The position numbers and the translations under genes are program-made. The notes below the pieces were generated by a model, which was not told where the DNA came from, ran no database searches, and worked only from the letters and a program-made list of their open reading frames with translations. Below are positions 16,334 through 24,985 of a DNA stretch of 36,137 bases, in pieces (position 1 is the stretch's first letter; each line of letters starts with the position of its first letter). Source of the stretch: Planctomycetota bacterium (GTDB lineage Bacteria; Planctomycetota; UBA1135; GCA-002748355); the NCBI GenBank assembly GCA_026984035.1, contig JALSSW010000172.1, forward strand, positions 1-36,137, written 5' to 3'.

Positions 16334-18751
16334 CTAGAACCGGGAGAGTAACCAGGCCATTAAGGCAAGCATGAGCCCTAGGAGGGAGAGGAGTTCACCC
16401 AGCAAGAAAGATGGGGGCTGGTAGATGAGGTGGATCGTATGTGCGCCTTTTGGTAGGGCGAGGCTTTGAAAGAGGATTTTTTCGGGTTTTGTTATGCCTC
16501 TTTTGGTTTTTCTGCCTTTGATCTCATAGGTCCAACCCGGTGCCCAGGCCTCACGAAAGAAGAGTTTGGAAGGTGGCGCGTCCCCGGGAAGTTGGGTTTT
16601 TACGACAATCTTACCTGGAGCGTAGGAGAGGAGCTGAACCTTGGCCTTGGGATTGGGGGGGAGGATCTCCACCAAAGGCCGGGGGCTTCGGTTCTTGTAA
16701 AGTCTGGTTTTTCCCGTGCTTCCGACGAGCTTCCATTGTTTGTGTTCGGATAGATCTGCTGTAGTCAGGATGAAATAGGGCGAGAGAAGCTCAAAAAGCG
16801 GGTGGTTGAGGGAGGATTCTTGGCGAAGGCAACCCAGGCCAGCCCCCTGGGTGGAGGATCCTGGCTCCAGGGCTTCGAAAAATTTCCTGATCCTCCTTGA
16901 GGGAATGGGGGCATAACCCATCGTGTCCGAGAGACCGAAAAGTAGGGGAAGATTTGGAGGAAGGAGGCGGACGTCCTGCGGTGGGCGGGCCTCGTCCCCG
17001 CTGGGCTCCAGCCGGATCAGGCGCTTGGGGGGGGACGAAAGAAGGGTGTCCCCTTTTGTTGTCGGGAAAAGGGGGAGGGGGGCCTGGAGGGAAGAAGCGC
17101 TTGGGGCTGGGCTGAGGTTCCAAATATGGGGGAGCCGCTCGAGCGCCAGAGCCGCGAGGAGGCAAAGCATGAGGGACACCCTTTGTTTGCGAAGAAGGGT
17201 GGGTAGGAGGAGGCTTCCCCCGGCAAGGAGGAGGGTGCGAGCGAGGATGGCCAGGTTGGTGGCAGCTTCGCCGGGAAGAAGGTTTTGCAGGAATTGGCGG
17301 CCGGTTCCTGTTCCAAAGCGCAAGTCGAAGCCCCAAGCAAAGAGTCTGGAGAGGCCGTTTGGTCCCGCGAGGAGGCTTGCACCCCCCAGGAGGAGGAGAG
17401 TGATTCCCACGTAGGCGGGTAAGCGGCTTTTGGCTTTCCACTGATCAAAGCCGAACCCGGCGAGGAAGGGTAGGGCGAATGCGGGAAGGATCAGGAGGCG
17501 TTTGAAATCTCCCACGCTGAGTCCCGGTAAGAGATGAAGAGCCTGGGCAATTCCAGGGGCGGTCATGGCCCCGAGGATGCCTATGAGGGCCATGATCCAA
17601 AGCCTTCGGATGGCCGGGCCTCGGGTGAAACTCGGCCGAAGCGTTGAAAGCCCCAAGAGAATCGGCCACAGTCCAATGGACATGGCCACCTCGGTATGGT
17701 TGAGGGCGCCGCTATTAAGGGCCTTTGCCTTGGAAAGAGGAAGGAGCAATAAGGCGAAGAAGCTAGGTCTTACTTTTCCGGGCAAGGGGAGGATGTCCCG
17801 TTCGGGGGCGATCAGTCCGGGGAGAAAGAACTCGAGGATGTGGACGGGGGCCAGGGCGATTTGTCGTAGTAACTCGAGGGGAGCGGGGCTGCGCGAAGAT
17901 TCTCGGGCTGCTTCGAGGGAAGGAAGGATTTGGACAGAGGCAAAGAGGATACCGATGAGTAGCCCCGCTCCGACGAGTAAAAAGCGGGATGGCTGGAAAT
18001 GCGGAGGTTTGCGGATGAAGGCTTCAAGAACGAAGACCCATAGGGTGGCGAAGAAAGAAATGTAGCAGAGGAAGAGGCTCGCCTGGCTGAAGCCCGCCAA
18101 CCAGGAGAGGGCGGTGGCTCCCGCAAGGGACAGGGCGAGTCTGAGGCGGGTCCGGGATGGAACTCCATGGCGCAGAAGGCGCCCGGTGCATTCGAGGACG
18201 GGGAGGATCCATACCGCCGCAAAGAAGATCATGGGGTGGTGGATGTGGGCGAAGGCGAAGCCGGAGAGTTCGAAAGATGCGAGGGAGATGTAGCTGCCCC
18301 CGAGGCTGATCCCCATAAAACGTGCGAGACGGAAGGCGAGGAGACCTCCTAAGACTAAGTGCAAGAGATAGATCCATGCATAGATCTTTGCAGGAGGAAA
18401 GAGGGTGAAGAGGAGGGCCGTGGGGTAGAAGGCTCTCGAGGTTGTTTGCGAGACCAGGGGCAGACCGCAAAGGATGCGAGGTTCCCAAAGGGGGATGCGT
18501 CCTCTGCGATAGGATTGCCCTACTGCGGTGTCAAAGGGGAGGAACTGGAGGAGTTTGTCTTGGCGTTGGGGGACCGCTTCCAGGTCCAAGGCCTTTTGTT
18601 GTTGGGGGGTAAGGGTTTCGCGGAAGGGTGCGAAGGTCCTGATATCCTGGGGGAGAAGAACTCGACCGGGGAGGAGAGCCTTCCCCAGGCCGAGGATGCC
18701 CAGGAGGAAGGCCAGAATCAGTGCGCGGAGCTGGTTTTGTTTGGTGACCAA
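16334..18751 (-). CDS. YfhO-like multi-pass membrane protein (GT-C type), second copy
   Basis: The 805-aa protein appears to start with TTG at 18751, because no in-frame ATG or GTG precedes the first membrane helix; this start is uncertain. The first loop has GRIPLWEPRILCGLP (84-98), the GT-C/YfhO hallmark. Many membrane helices follow, then a soluble region with LSDTMGYAPIPS. The YfhO-type ending is AWAPGWTYEIKG, then LALPKGAHTIHLIYQPP, and a final helix. It shares this plan with the 893-aa neighbour downstream, so the pair probably arose by an old duplication or works on related acceptors. A transferase role at the outer face of the membrane is inferred from the family. The HtrA-like gene ends 51 bases upstream on the same strand. 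Confidence 0.82.
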   Translation of the reverse strand: MVTKQNQLRALILAFLLGILGLGKALLPGRVLLPQDIRTFAPFRETLTPQQQKALDLEAVPQRQDKLLQFLPFDTAVGQSYRRGRIPLWEPRILCGLPLVSQTTSRAFYPTALLFTLFPPAKIYAWIYLLHLVLGGLLAFRLARFMGISLGGSYISLASFELSGFAFAHIHHPMIFFAAVWILPVLECTGRLLRHGVPSRTRLRLALSLAGATALSWLAGFSQASLFLCYISFFATLWVFVLEAFIRKPPHFQPSRFLLVGAGLLIGILFASVQILPSLEAARESSRSPAPLELLRQIALAPVHILEFFLPGLIAPERDILPLPGKVRPSFFALLLLPLSKAKALNSGALNHTEVAMSIGLWPILLGLSTLRPSFTRGPAIRRLWIMALIGILGAMTAPGIAQALHLLPGLSVGDFKRLLILPAFALPFLAGFGFDQWKAKSRLPAYVGITLLLLGGASLLAGPNGLSRLFAWGFDLRFGTGTGRQFLQNLLPGEAATNLAILARTLLLAGGSLLLPTLLRKQRVSLMLCLLAALALERLPHIWNLSPAPSASSLQAPLPLFPTTKGDTLLSSPPKRLIRLEPSGDEARPPQDVRLLPPNLPLLFGLSDTMGYAPIPSRRIRKFFEALEPGSSTQGAGLGCLRQESSLNHPLFELLSPYFILTTADLSEHKQWKLVGSTGKTRLYKNRSPRPLVEILPPNPKAKVQLLSYAPGKIVVKTQLPGDAPPSKLFFREAWAPGWTYEIKGRKTKRGITKPEKILFQSLALPKGAHTIHLIYQPPSFLLGELLSLLGLMLALMAWLLSRF

Positions 18752-18802
18752 GGTTTTAGGTCTGGAGACCGATCCGTGGGAAAATGCTTAGGGTCGGTAG
18801 AG

Positions 18803-19942
18803 CTAGTCTGGATCAAATGCTTGAAGTTTCACAGAAATCCTCAGCTTTTTTGTTGCTCGGCGCAAGACCGTGACTTGAACTGTTTCCCCAATCCGATGGG
18901 TGCCGAGGAGGCGGTAAAGATCTCCGAGGTTTTCGATCCGCTTATCGTTGATCGCCACCAGGAGATCTCCCAGGATGAGGTGACCACTTTCGTCCCAATG
19001 GAAAGGAAGGAGTCCGGCTTTCTCGGCCGCTCCCCCTTTGCTCACGTTAAGAATCATGACTCCTTTGAGACCGAATTCTTCTTCGATGTTTCCAGGGGAG
19101 ACATTGACTCCCAGGGCGGGGCGGCGGATGCGTCCCGTTTGGATCAGTTCGGTGACGATCAGATTCACAGTGTCTACCGGGATCGCGAAGCTGATGCCCG
19201 CATAAGTACCATTAGGGCTGTAGAGGGCCGTGTTGACTCCAATCAGGAGTCCAGCCGAGTCCAGGAGAGGGCCTCCCGAGTTTCCGGGGTTGATGGGGGC
19301 ATCAGTCTGAATGGCCCCTGTGATCTCAGCGTTTGCGGTAGGCTTGATGATCCGGCCGAGTGCGCTGATCACTCCTGTGCTGAGGGTTTGGTCAAAACCG
19401 AAGGGATTGCCGATGGCGAAAACTTTTTGTCCGACTTGCAGGTTTTGCGAAGTTCCAATGCGGATAGGAGCCAGGCGGGGGGGAGGGGCAAAGATTCGCA
19501 GGACTGCAAGATCCTGACTTTTGGAAACGCCCACCAAGCTTGCCGACCAGGAACTGTGGTCGGCGAGAGTCACCGTCCAGGTGGCGGACTCTTCCTTAAT
19601 GACATGATAGTTCGTCAGAATGTGCCCCTCGCGGTCCCAGATGATGCCGGTTCCCTGGCCCTTGTTGAAAGTGGCAGCCCCTTTTTTGTCTTGAGCTTCT
19701 TTTCTCTTGCTTTGAGTGGTCGTAATAAAGACAACCGAAGGGGAGGCCGCTCGAAATAACTGGATTGTTGCTTTCTCATCCTGGGCGAGGTCTCCCCGGG
19801 CTGAGATGGGTTTGGGCTGGGCCTTGGGGTTATGAAGGGAAAAGTCGGTCCTTGCATAACGCCAGAGGAGAACCCCGCAGAGGATGACAGCCGCGAAGAA
19901 AGGGAGGCGATATAGATTGGGCGGGTTTTTCTCTCTGTCCAT
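18803..19942 (-). CDS. HtrA-like membrane-anchored serine protease with one PDZ domain
   Basis: The 379-aa protein has one N-terminal membrane helix (about 11-29), then a trypsin-like domain with the complete triad: His113 (LTNYHVI), Asp144 (SQDLAVL) and Ser222 (GNSGGP). A single PDZ domain occupies about 275-375 and begins RRPALGVNV. This is the architecture of DegS/HtrA-type proteases, which sense or remove misfolded proteins in the periplasm. One PDZ and a membrane anchor resemble DegS or HtrA of Gram-positives more than DegP. No RseA-like substrate gene is nearby. A YfhO-like gene follows 51 bases downstream, and a hybrid kinase gene lies upstream on the same strand after a 223-base gap. 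The ATG at 19942 lacks a visible Shine-Dalgarno sequence. Confidence 0.93.
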   Translation of the reverse strand: MDREKNPPNLYRLPFFAAVILCGVLLWRYARTDFSLHNPKAQPKPISARGDLAQDEKATIQLFRAASPSVVFITTTQSKRKEAQDKKGAATFNKGQGTGIIWDREGHILTNYHVIKEESATWTVTLADHSSWSASLVGVSKSQDLAVLRIFAPPPRLAPIRIGTSQNLQVGQKVFAIGNPFGFDQTLSTGVISALGRIIKPTANAEITGAIQTDAPINPGNSGGPLLDSAGLLIGVNTALYSPNGTYAGISFAIPVDTVNLIVTELIQTGRIRRPALGVNVSPGNIEEEFGLKGVMILNVSKGGAAEKAGLLPFHWDESGHLILGDLLVAINDKRIENLGDLYRLLGTHRIGETVQVTVLRRATKKLRISVKLQAFDPD

Positions 19943-20106
19943 ATTGAGCGGTTTACGTCCAAGGATTGGGGGATTTTAGGATTGTAGCCTGCTTTGCTCG
20001 AAATTTTCACTGGCACACCCGATCCGCAGCCCTCTTTGTCCCCGAAAAGCATTCTCATCCAAAGTCTTGGAAACCCAAACGGCCTTTGGAGAAATTGAGT
20101 GTAAAG

Positions 20107-20126
20107 GAAAACCATTTAAGGTTTTC
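20107..20126 (-). terminator. Hairpin downstream of the hybrid kinase gene
   Basis: A perfect 7-bp inverted repeat (GAAAACC / GGTTTTC, loop ATTTAA) lies 40 bases past the kinase stop codon in the 223-base gap before the HtrA-like gene. On the minus strand it is followed by CTTTAC, a poor T-tract. It may be a weak terminator or an operator for the HtrA-like gene. Confidence 0.35.
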
Positions 20127-20165
20127 AGTGGGATCCCCCAGGCATTCCTGGCATCGCATGGAACC

Positions 20166-21854
20166 TTATGGCTTTTTTTTCCTCTTTAAGAAGGGACGGA
20201 GAGCCTTAAAGAACTTTTGCCTATCGAGGGGTTTTGTGATGAACCCGTTACATCCGGCTTGCTTTGCTCGATCCAGGATTTCTTGCCTCCCATGGGCTGA
20301 AAGGGCAAGGATCGGAATGGACACTCCCTGTTCACGGAGGCTTCGGGTTGCCTCGAAACCATTCATTTCGGGCATTTCCAGATCCATTAGGATGAGATCA
20401 AAGGATGCCCCCTTTGCTTGGGCTTCCAAAGCCAATTGGAGAGCCTCCTTGCCATGAACGGCAGTTTGAAACTCAACTCCTGTTTTCTTTAAGAGATAGC
20501 TGATGAGTTTGATGTTGTCCGGGCCATCGTCTGCCAAGAGGACCTTCCCTTGAAGTTGGGGCGCTCGTCTGGGTTTTTTCCTTTTCCTCCTCGAGGAGGC
20601 GGCATGGAGAGGCACCCATGGGGCTTCCATAATTTTTTTGCTGAGAGGAAGGGTAAAGGCAAAGGTTGATCCTACCCCTTCGGTCGAGGAAACAGAGAGC
20701 TCCCCTCCCATTGCTTCGCAAAGTCGTTTACAGATGGCCAGCCCAAGTCCGGTTCCTCCGTATCGCCGCGTCGTCGAAGTGTCAGCCTGGGAAAAGGGCT
20801 CGAAAATCTTTTGTGCTTGTTCCGGGGAGATGCCAATCCCGGTGTCTTGGACCTCCACCAGAAGACCGGAATTTTGAGGTGATTTTCTAACCCGAAGGGT
20901 GACGCTCCCCTCATGAGTGAACTTGATCGCATTACCGACCAGATTGATGAGGATTTGGCGGAGCCGTACGGAGTCTCCTTTGGCCGCCGTCGGGATCCCA
21001 TCAGGGGCTTCAACTTTTAGCTGGATTCCCCGCTTCTTAGCCCCTGCCGACAATGTATCTTGGACATCCAAGAGTATTGTCTGCAGATCAATTCTCTTTC
21101 TCTCAAGGGTCATCATCTCGGCATCAATTTTGGAGAGGTCCAAGATGTCGTTGATGATTCCGAGGAGGTAGGTGCCGTTGCGATGGATCGTGTCAATGGC
21201 GTGTTCGATCTCTTCTTCGGTCAGGTGGGGATCTTGGAGAGCTTCAGCAAATCCGAGGATGGCCGTCATGGGAGTCCGAATCTCATGGCTCATATTGGCG
21301 AGAAAAGAGGATTTCGCTCGATTCTCCGCCTCTGCGTGATTCTTGGCCTCCTTGGATTGGATGAAGGCTTGTTCGACGTCCAAGGTGTAATTGGTCATCT
21401 GGGCTTCAATCTCTTTATGCCAAGAAGCATCGGTGAAGGCCCATTGAATGGGACCGTCCTCTTCTGGGGAAGGGAAAGCAAGTTCCATTTCCAAGTTTAT
21501 TTTTTTCCCGGACGGGGTGTGGAGCGGGAGTTCCACATGCGGGAGGAAGGTTGCTCCTGGATCAGGGTGAGCCCAGGGCTTGGGGAGTGCTATGGGGGGA
21601 ATATCCAGGATCTCATGGAGAGGCCGACCTCTGGGAGTTGTGTCATCAAACTCGAGGATTTGCTGAGCTCTTAGGTTCCACCAAAGGAGGCAGTGGTCGC
21701 GGTCTGTCCATAGGATGCCAACGGGGGCTTGGGCCAAGGCTGCAAGGGGATCCCACGCCACTGGGAGGGGCGGAAGAAGGGTGTCCCTCTTGGTTCGAGC
21801 CCTGGATCCCTTCGGGTTTTGGGTTTCAAGGGGTCTAGGAAACTTCTTGCCCAT
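20166..21854 (-). CDS. Cytosolic hybrid histidine kinase with receiver domain
   Basis: The 562-aa protein has a PAS-like N-terminus (about 38-150; [17 protein letters not shown]), a short coiled coil, and then a HisKA domain with His190 in NMSHEIRTP. The HATPase domain carries the N box ([10 protein letters not shown], about 303-312), DTGIG and GGTGLGL. A C-terminal receiver has ADD (441-443), phosphoacceptor Asp491 in [11 protein letters not shown] and Lys541. All catalytic residues are present, so it should autophosphorylate and pass phosphate to its own receiver. There is no membrane segment and no output domain. The signal and the next relay partner (an Hpt protein or another regulator) are not in the window. 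It is transcribed divergently from the glycosyltransferase at 22121. Confidence 0.95.
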   Translation of the reverse strand: MGKKFPRPLETQNPKGSRARTKRDTLLPPLPVAWDPLAALAQAPVGILWTDRDHCLLWWNLRAQQILEFDDTTPRGRPLHEILDIPPIALPKPWAHPDPGATFLPHVELPLHTPSGKKINLEMELAFPSPEEDGPIQWAFTDASWHKEIEAQMTNYTLDVEQAFIQSKEAKNHAEAENRAKSSFLANMSHEIRTPMTAILGFAEALQDPHLTEEEIEHAIDTIHRNGTYLLGIINDILDLSKIDAEMMTLERKRIDLQTILLDVQDTLSAGAKKRGIQLKVEAPDGIPTAAKGDSVRLRQILINLVGNAIKFTHEGSVTLRVRKSPQNSGLLVEVQDTGIGISPEQAQKIFEPFSQADTSTTRRYGGTGLGLAICKRLCEAMGGELSVSSTEGVGSTFAFTLPLSKKIMEAPWVPLHAASSRRKRKKPRRAPQLQGKVLLADDGPDNIKLISYLLKKTGVEFQTAVHGKEALQLALEAQAKGASFDLILMDLEMPEMNGFEATRSLREQGVSIPILALSAHGRQEILDRAKQAGCNGFITKPLDRQKFFKALRPFLKRKKKP

Positions 21855-22120
21855 GGTCTTTGTCTTTGGTCTTTGTCTACCCAGCGCAGCTGAGAGTTTT
21901 TGATTGATGGCTTGAAGGTGAATCCTGGGAGCATCGCCTCAGCCTTTCTTTTCAGGGATTGGCGAGAACTCCGCATCAAGCGAACCTGGGTCTTTTCGAA
22001 AAACCTAGTAGGGGAACCTTTCTTAAGATCGAATGGTCCGATGAGAATGGATGATTCTGGCGGTTTTTTTGAGAACTTTCGAAGTCCTTCGATCTCCTTT
22101 GTCTTCAAAGGTTTGTGCCC
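21855..22120. other. Divergent intergenic region
   Basis: This 266-base gap, the longest in the window, separates the hybrid kinase (minus) from the glycosyltransferase (plus) and should contain both promoters. Open frames cross it on both strands, but none has a recognisable domain, start signal or typical composition. I see no RNA gene in it. Confidence 0.4.
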
Positions 22121-23767
22121 ATGTTGGCCTTGAGGGCTATACTTCCCCCAATGTCGAGCGACCTTTCTTTCCCACCAGATGCTCCGGAGCCTGAGCTGCC
22201 CGACTCGATCTTCGATGAAGAGGAGGCCAGGGAGTTCATTTCCAAGCCCCTTGCCGAAGAACCCTGGACGCAACGGGCAGTTGGGATCCTTCTTTTGATC
22301 ACTCTGATTGCGGGGGTTTTGCGGCTCTACAAGCTGGGTGAATGGAGCTTTTGGATTGATGAGGCGCATACCCTTCGAGATGCGGTTCTCATGCCCTTGG
22401 ATCAGTTTTTTGCCACATCAAGGAGCAGATATCCTATTGGCTTCCTCCTCCTTCGGTTTTTAGAACCCCTGCTTCCAGGGACTGGAGAAGGGAGCCAGAG
22501 GTTGATTTTTGCCTTTTTTGGCATTGTCTCAGTCCCTCTTTTGGCCATTGTTGTGCGATCTCTTGTGGGCTTAGGCCCTGCACTGGTTTCAGCTGCCATT
22601 CTTTGTCTCTCGCCTTGGCATATTTATTGGTCGCAAAATTGCCGGGCTTATTCTCTCGTCCTCTTCTTGTCGCTCTGCGCCATTGGATTGTTTCACCTTG
22701 GGGTAGAGCGAGGGAAATTACGGCATTTCTTTGCCTCCCTTTTTTTTGGGGGGTTGGCGGGCTTAACGCATCCTTCGGCCTTTTTACTTGTTCCCGGGCT
22801 TTTGGTGTATTTGGCGATGCTCAAATGGCGATGGATTCCCAAACCTCCATGCCTGAGCGGAAAAGCCATGCTAAGTTTTGTCCTTCCGGTTGGGCTTTCA
22901 TTCTTATTTGGGTTGATGATTTCCTTTGAAGCCTTCAGTGACTTTTTCCGAGCAAAAGAAGGGGAGTCCTTTTTTCATCTTCTCAATACAACACTACACT
23001 TTGTCCGGATCCCTGGAATCGTGGCTGCCTTTGGAGGCGCTTATCTCGTTTGGAAACGGCAAATCCGAGGAGGAGTTCTTCTTGCTGCCCTCGTTCTCGT
23101 GCCATTCCTGGAACTGGCCTTTGCTTCCTTCTTTGTAAAGGCCACCGCGCAGTATCTCTTTTTTACCCTTCCCGCCTGGGCTGCCTTGGGGGGGTATGGA
23201 GCTTGGGAGATCACCCGCTTTTTGAAGGTAAAAGGGGTGGGGCGTATCTTTATTCGCTTCTTGCCGCTCGCGATGATCTTGCTTGATCTTGGAGCCCAGT
23301 CGCACCTTTATTTTCACTACCGTTATGGAGATCGACCAAGGTGGAGGGAGGCTGCGGATTACATCGAGAGCCACTCTCTCGAGACCGATCGGATTGTCGC
23401 GACGAATCAACCATCGATGGAGTGGTACCTCAACCCGAGTCAGCCTCAAATCGGCGCACAGAGAAAGCGAGGGTCCGAAGGTTTTCGGCGCGTAAATCTG
23501 CTTGCTTCCTGGACCTTGAAGGATCTCGAGAAATGGCGGATGGAGGCGGAGAAAAAGAAACACCGGATTTTTATCGCACTCACTTCTCCCGTACTTTTGG
23601 AGGCCGACCCTCAGAAGGTTTGGGATACCTGGATTCGCTCTCACTTTCATCAAATTCGGAGGCTTCCCAACTGGGAGGGGCCCAAGGATATGACGATTTT
23701 GATCTATCGCTTTGATCCTTCCGGGAGAAAAGGCGAGAAAGGGGCTTCGTCCTACAAGGATCGATAA
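22121..23767 (+). CDS. Membrane glycosyltransferase, GT39/PMT-like (GT-C fold)
   Basis: I chose the ATG at 22121 (548 aa) because AAAGGT precedes it by about 9 bases; GTG 22115 and ATG 22151 are alternatives. After a cytoplasmic acidic N-terminus of about 50 residues comes the first helix and then the loop FWIDEAHTL, whose Asp-Glu (80-81) corresponds to the catalytic DE of GT39 enzymes. SPWHIYWSQNCRAY and about ten further helices follow, with a soluble C-terminal part (about 390-548). GT39-like enzymes use polyprenyl-phosphate sugars to glycosylate lipids or proteins outside the inner membrane. The donor and acceptor are unknown. The stop overlaps the next ATG by one base (TAATG), so the phosphatase gene is cotranslated. 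Confidence 0.85.
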   Translation: MLALRAILPPMSSDLSFPPDAPEPELPDSIFDEEEAREFISKPLAEEPWTQRAVGILLLITLIAGVLRLYKLGEWSFWIDEAHTLRDAVLMPLDQFFATSRSRYPIGFLLLRFLEPLLPGTGEGSQRLIFAFFGIVSVPLLAIVVRSLVGLGPALVSAAILCLSPWHIYWSQNCRAYSLVLFLSLCAIGLFHLGVERGKLRHFFASLFFGGLAGLTHPSAFLLVPGLLVYLAMLKWRWIPKPPCLSGKAMLSFVLPVGLSFLFGLMISFEAFSDFFRAKEGESFFHLLNTTLHFVRIPGIVAAFGGAYLVWKRQIRGGVLLAALVLVPFLELAFASFFVKATAQYLFFTLPAWAALGGYGAWEITRFLKVKGVGRIFIRFLPLAMILLDLGAQSHLYFHYRYGDRPRWREAADYIESHSLETDRIVATNQPSMEWYLNPSQPQIGAQRKRGSEGFRRVNLLASWTLKDLEKWRMEAEKKKHRIFIALTSPVLLEADPQKVWDTWIRSHFHQIRRLPNWEGPKDMTILIYRFDPSGRKGEKGASSYKDR

Positions 23768-24399
23768 TGAAGAATGCACCGATCAAGGATGGGAGTTGCC
23801 GCATCCATTTATGCCGGCATGGGGAAGTGGATCCGGCATGGGCTCACAGGATTTATGGTGGCTTGGATATCGGGTTGGCACCAGAAGGAGTGGAGCGGTT
23901 TCGGCGCCTTGCGAAGGATTTGGAGGGGTGGGAGTTTTCGCTTCTGGTGGCAAGTGACCTGGAACGCGCCCGCATTGGGGGGGAGCTGATCGCTGAAGCT
24001 TTGGGGCTGGACCTTTGTTTGGATCCACGTTTTCGAGAGATCGATCGGGGGAACTGGGTGGGGAAGGAACGGAAGGAGTTGGAGAGGGAAGAACCCGGAG
24101 CTTTTCAAGCCTACCTTGCCGACCCTTATGGATACAGAGGTCATGGTGGTGAAAGCCATGCGGATCTTGAGGAAAGAATCGTGCCTGCCTTGGAGGAGTT
24201 AGGGCAAAAGTTTTCTGGGGGAGAGGTGTTTGTGGTATGCCACGGTCAGGTCCAGCGAGTTGCAGTTGCATGGGTGCTCAATCTCAGGAACAAGGACTCC
24301 ATGCGTTTTATCCATAACCATGGGGGGATCACGACTTTGGCCCGATTGCCAGGGGGAGATTGGCAGCTTCAAGCCCTGAATGCCTCTTCTTTGCGGTAG
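23767..24399 (+). CDS. Histidine phosphatase family protein (phosphoglycerate-mutase-like)
   Basis: The 210-aa protein has the histidine-phosphatase motif LCRHGE with nucleophile His18, Arg17 and Arg67 (SDLERAR), an acid catalyst Glu91 in REIDRGNW, and the second His159 in VVCHGQ. The core is complete and the length is typical of the small branch that includes CobC (alpha-ribazole phosphatase), Gpm-like and broad phosphatases. The exact substrate cannot be told from the sequence. It is cotranslated with the upstream glycosyltransferase. rbfA follows after 50 bases, so all three may be in one transcript. Confidence 0.9.
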   Translation: MKNAPIKDGSCRIHLCRHGEVDPAWAHRIYGGLDIGLAPEGVERFRRLAKDLEGWEFSLLVASDLERARIGGELIAEALGLDLCLDPRFREIDRGNWVGKERKELEREEPGAFQAYLADPYGYRGHGGESHADLEERIVPALEELGQKFSGGEVFVVCHGQVQRVAVAWVLNLRNKDSMRFIHNHGGITTLARLPGGDWQLQALNASSLR

Positions 24400-24449
24400 A
24401 AAAACCTGGACTGTTTTCTTATCTTCCCCTTTGCGAGAATCAGGCCCGA

Positions 24450-24794
24450 ATGAAACACAGAGACCGAAAAGATCCCAAAATTGCGCCCTTACAGGATGAA
24501 GTGGATTACTTCTTCCGAAATGAGCTGTGCGATGAGGCCCTGATGGGAGTCCAGTTGACTCGTATTGCTCTGACTCCTGACCGCAAAATTATGACAGTTT
24601 ATTACCTTCCTCCCGAGGAGTTAAAGGGAGAGATGGTCGAAGAGAAAATCGAGGATTTGCGACCGATTCTCGCGGACCGGGTTTTTCCCATTCTCGAAAG
24701 GCGTCCGGAGATTCGCTTCAAGTGGGACCGGGGAGCGGAGAACCAGCGCCGAGTAGAAGAACTGCTCAAAGAGATCCAAGAAGAAGATTCGTAA
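24450..24794 (+). CDS. rbfA: Ribosome-binding factor A
   Basis: The ATG at 24450 gives 114 aa; the frame extends upstream to 24360, but that part overlaps the phosphatase gene and has no family similarity. The protein has the KH-like fold pattern of RbfA: an N-terminal helix (PLQDEVDYFFRNEL), a strand region (GVQLTRIALTPDRKIMTVYYL), and the diagnostic ending PEIRFKWDRGAENQRRVEELL. RbfA binds the 30S subunit late in assembly and helps mature the 16S rRNA 5' end, especially in the cold. It is usually near infB or truB, which are not seen here. Divergence from the consensus is moderate. Confidence 0.82.
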   Translation: MKHRDRKDPKIAPLQDEVDYFFRNELCDEALMGVQLTRIALTPDRKIMTVYYLPPEELKGEMVEEKIEDLRPILADRVFPILERRPEIRFKWDRGAENQRRVEELLKEIQEEDS

Positions 24795-24801
24795 GACAGG
24801 T

Positions 24802-24876
24802 CTCCTGGGTATGATGCTCGCCCAATTCCGGGATTTAACTTTTCTCTCCGCATGATCGATGGGATTGCCCCAGGAG
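24802..24876 (+). promoter_or_regulatory. Structured leader upstream of the transketolase-like gene
   Basis: CTCCTGGG (24802-24809) and CCCAGGAG (24869-24876) are perfect 8-bp complementary arms, about 60 bases apart, in the 191-base gap before the transketolase-like gene. They could close a large stem enclosing smaller hairpins. A role as terminator of rbfA or as a 5' leader element is open; no known riboswitch was recognised. Confidence 0.3.
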
Positions 24877-24931
24877 CCCGCAGGGTTCCCAAAGAATCTT
24901 GCCCAAGGGCTAGGTGATTAGGGCGACCTCC

Positions 24932-24948
24932 TGAATCATGTGGATTCA
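24932..24948. promoter_or_regulatory. Palindrome, possible operator
   Basis: TGAATC-ATGTG-GATTCA is a perfect inverted repeat with 6-base arms, 38 bases upstream of the transketolase-like start. The size and position suit a dimeric repressor site; no cognate regulator gene is nearby. Confidence 0.35.
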
Positions 24949-24985
24949 CCATCACAATTATTCTGCCATTTAAAAGGGCCTGATC

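Noticed and set aside
16791..17441. A 216-codon minus-strand frame within the second YfhO-like gene
   Set aside because: It is Pro/Arg-rich out-of-frame reading of the YfhO-like gene; no family resemblance.
18359..19759. A 466-codon open frame on the plus strand
   Set aside because: It is antisense to the HtrA-like protease (complete triad and PDZ) and to the start of a YfhO-like gene. Its product has no recognisable domain, so it is a shadow.
21900..22133. A 77-codon plus-strand frame before the glycosyltransferase
   Set aside because: There is no ribosome binding site, domain or convincing composition; it probably lies in a promoter region.
21671..22369. A 232-codon minus-strand frame over the divergent gap
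   Set aside because: It overlaps the start of both the kinase and the glycosyltransferase, is rich in Lys/Arg/Pro without domain similarity, and has no ribosome site.
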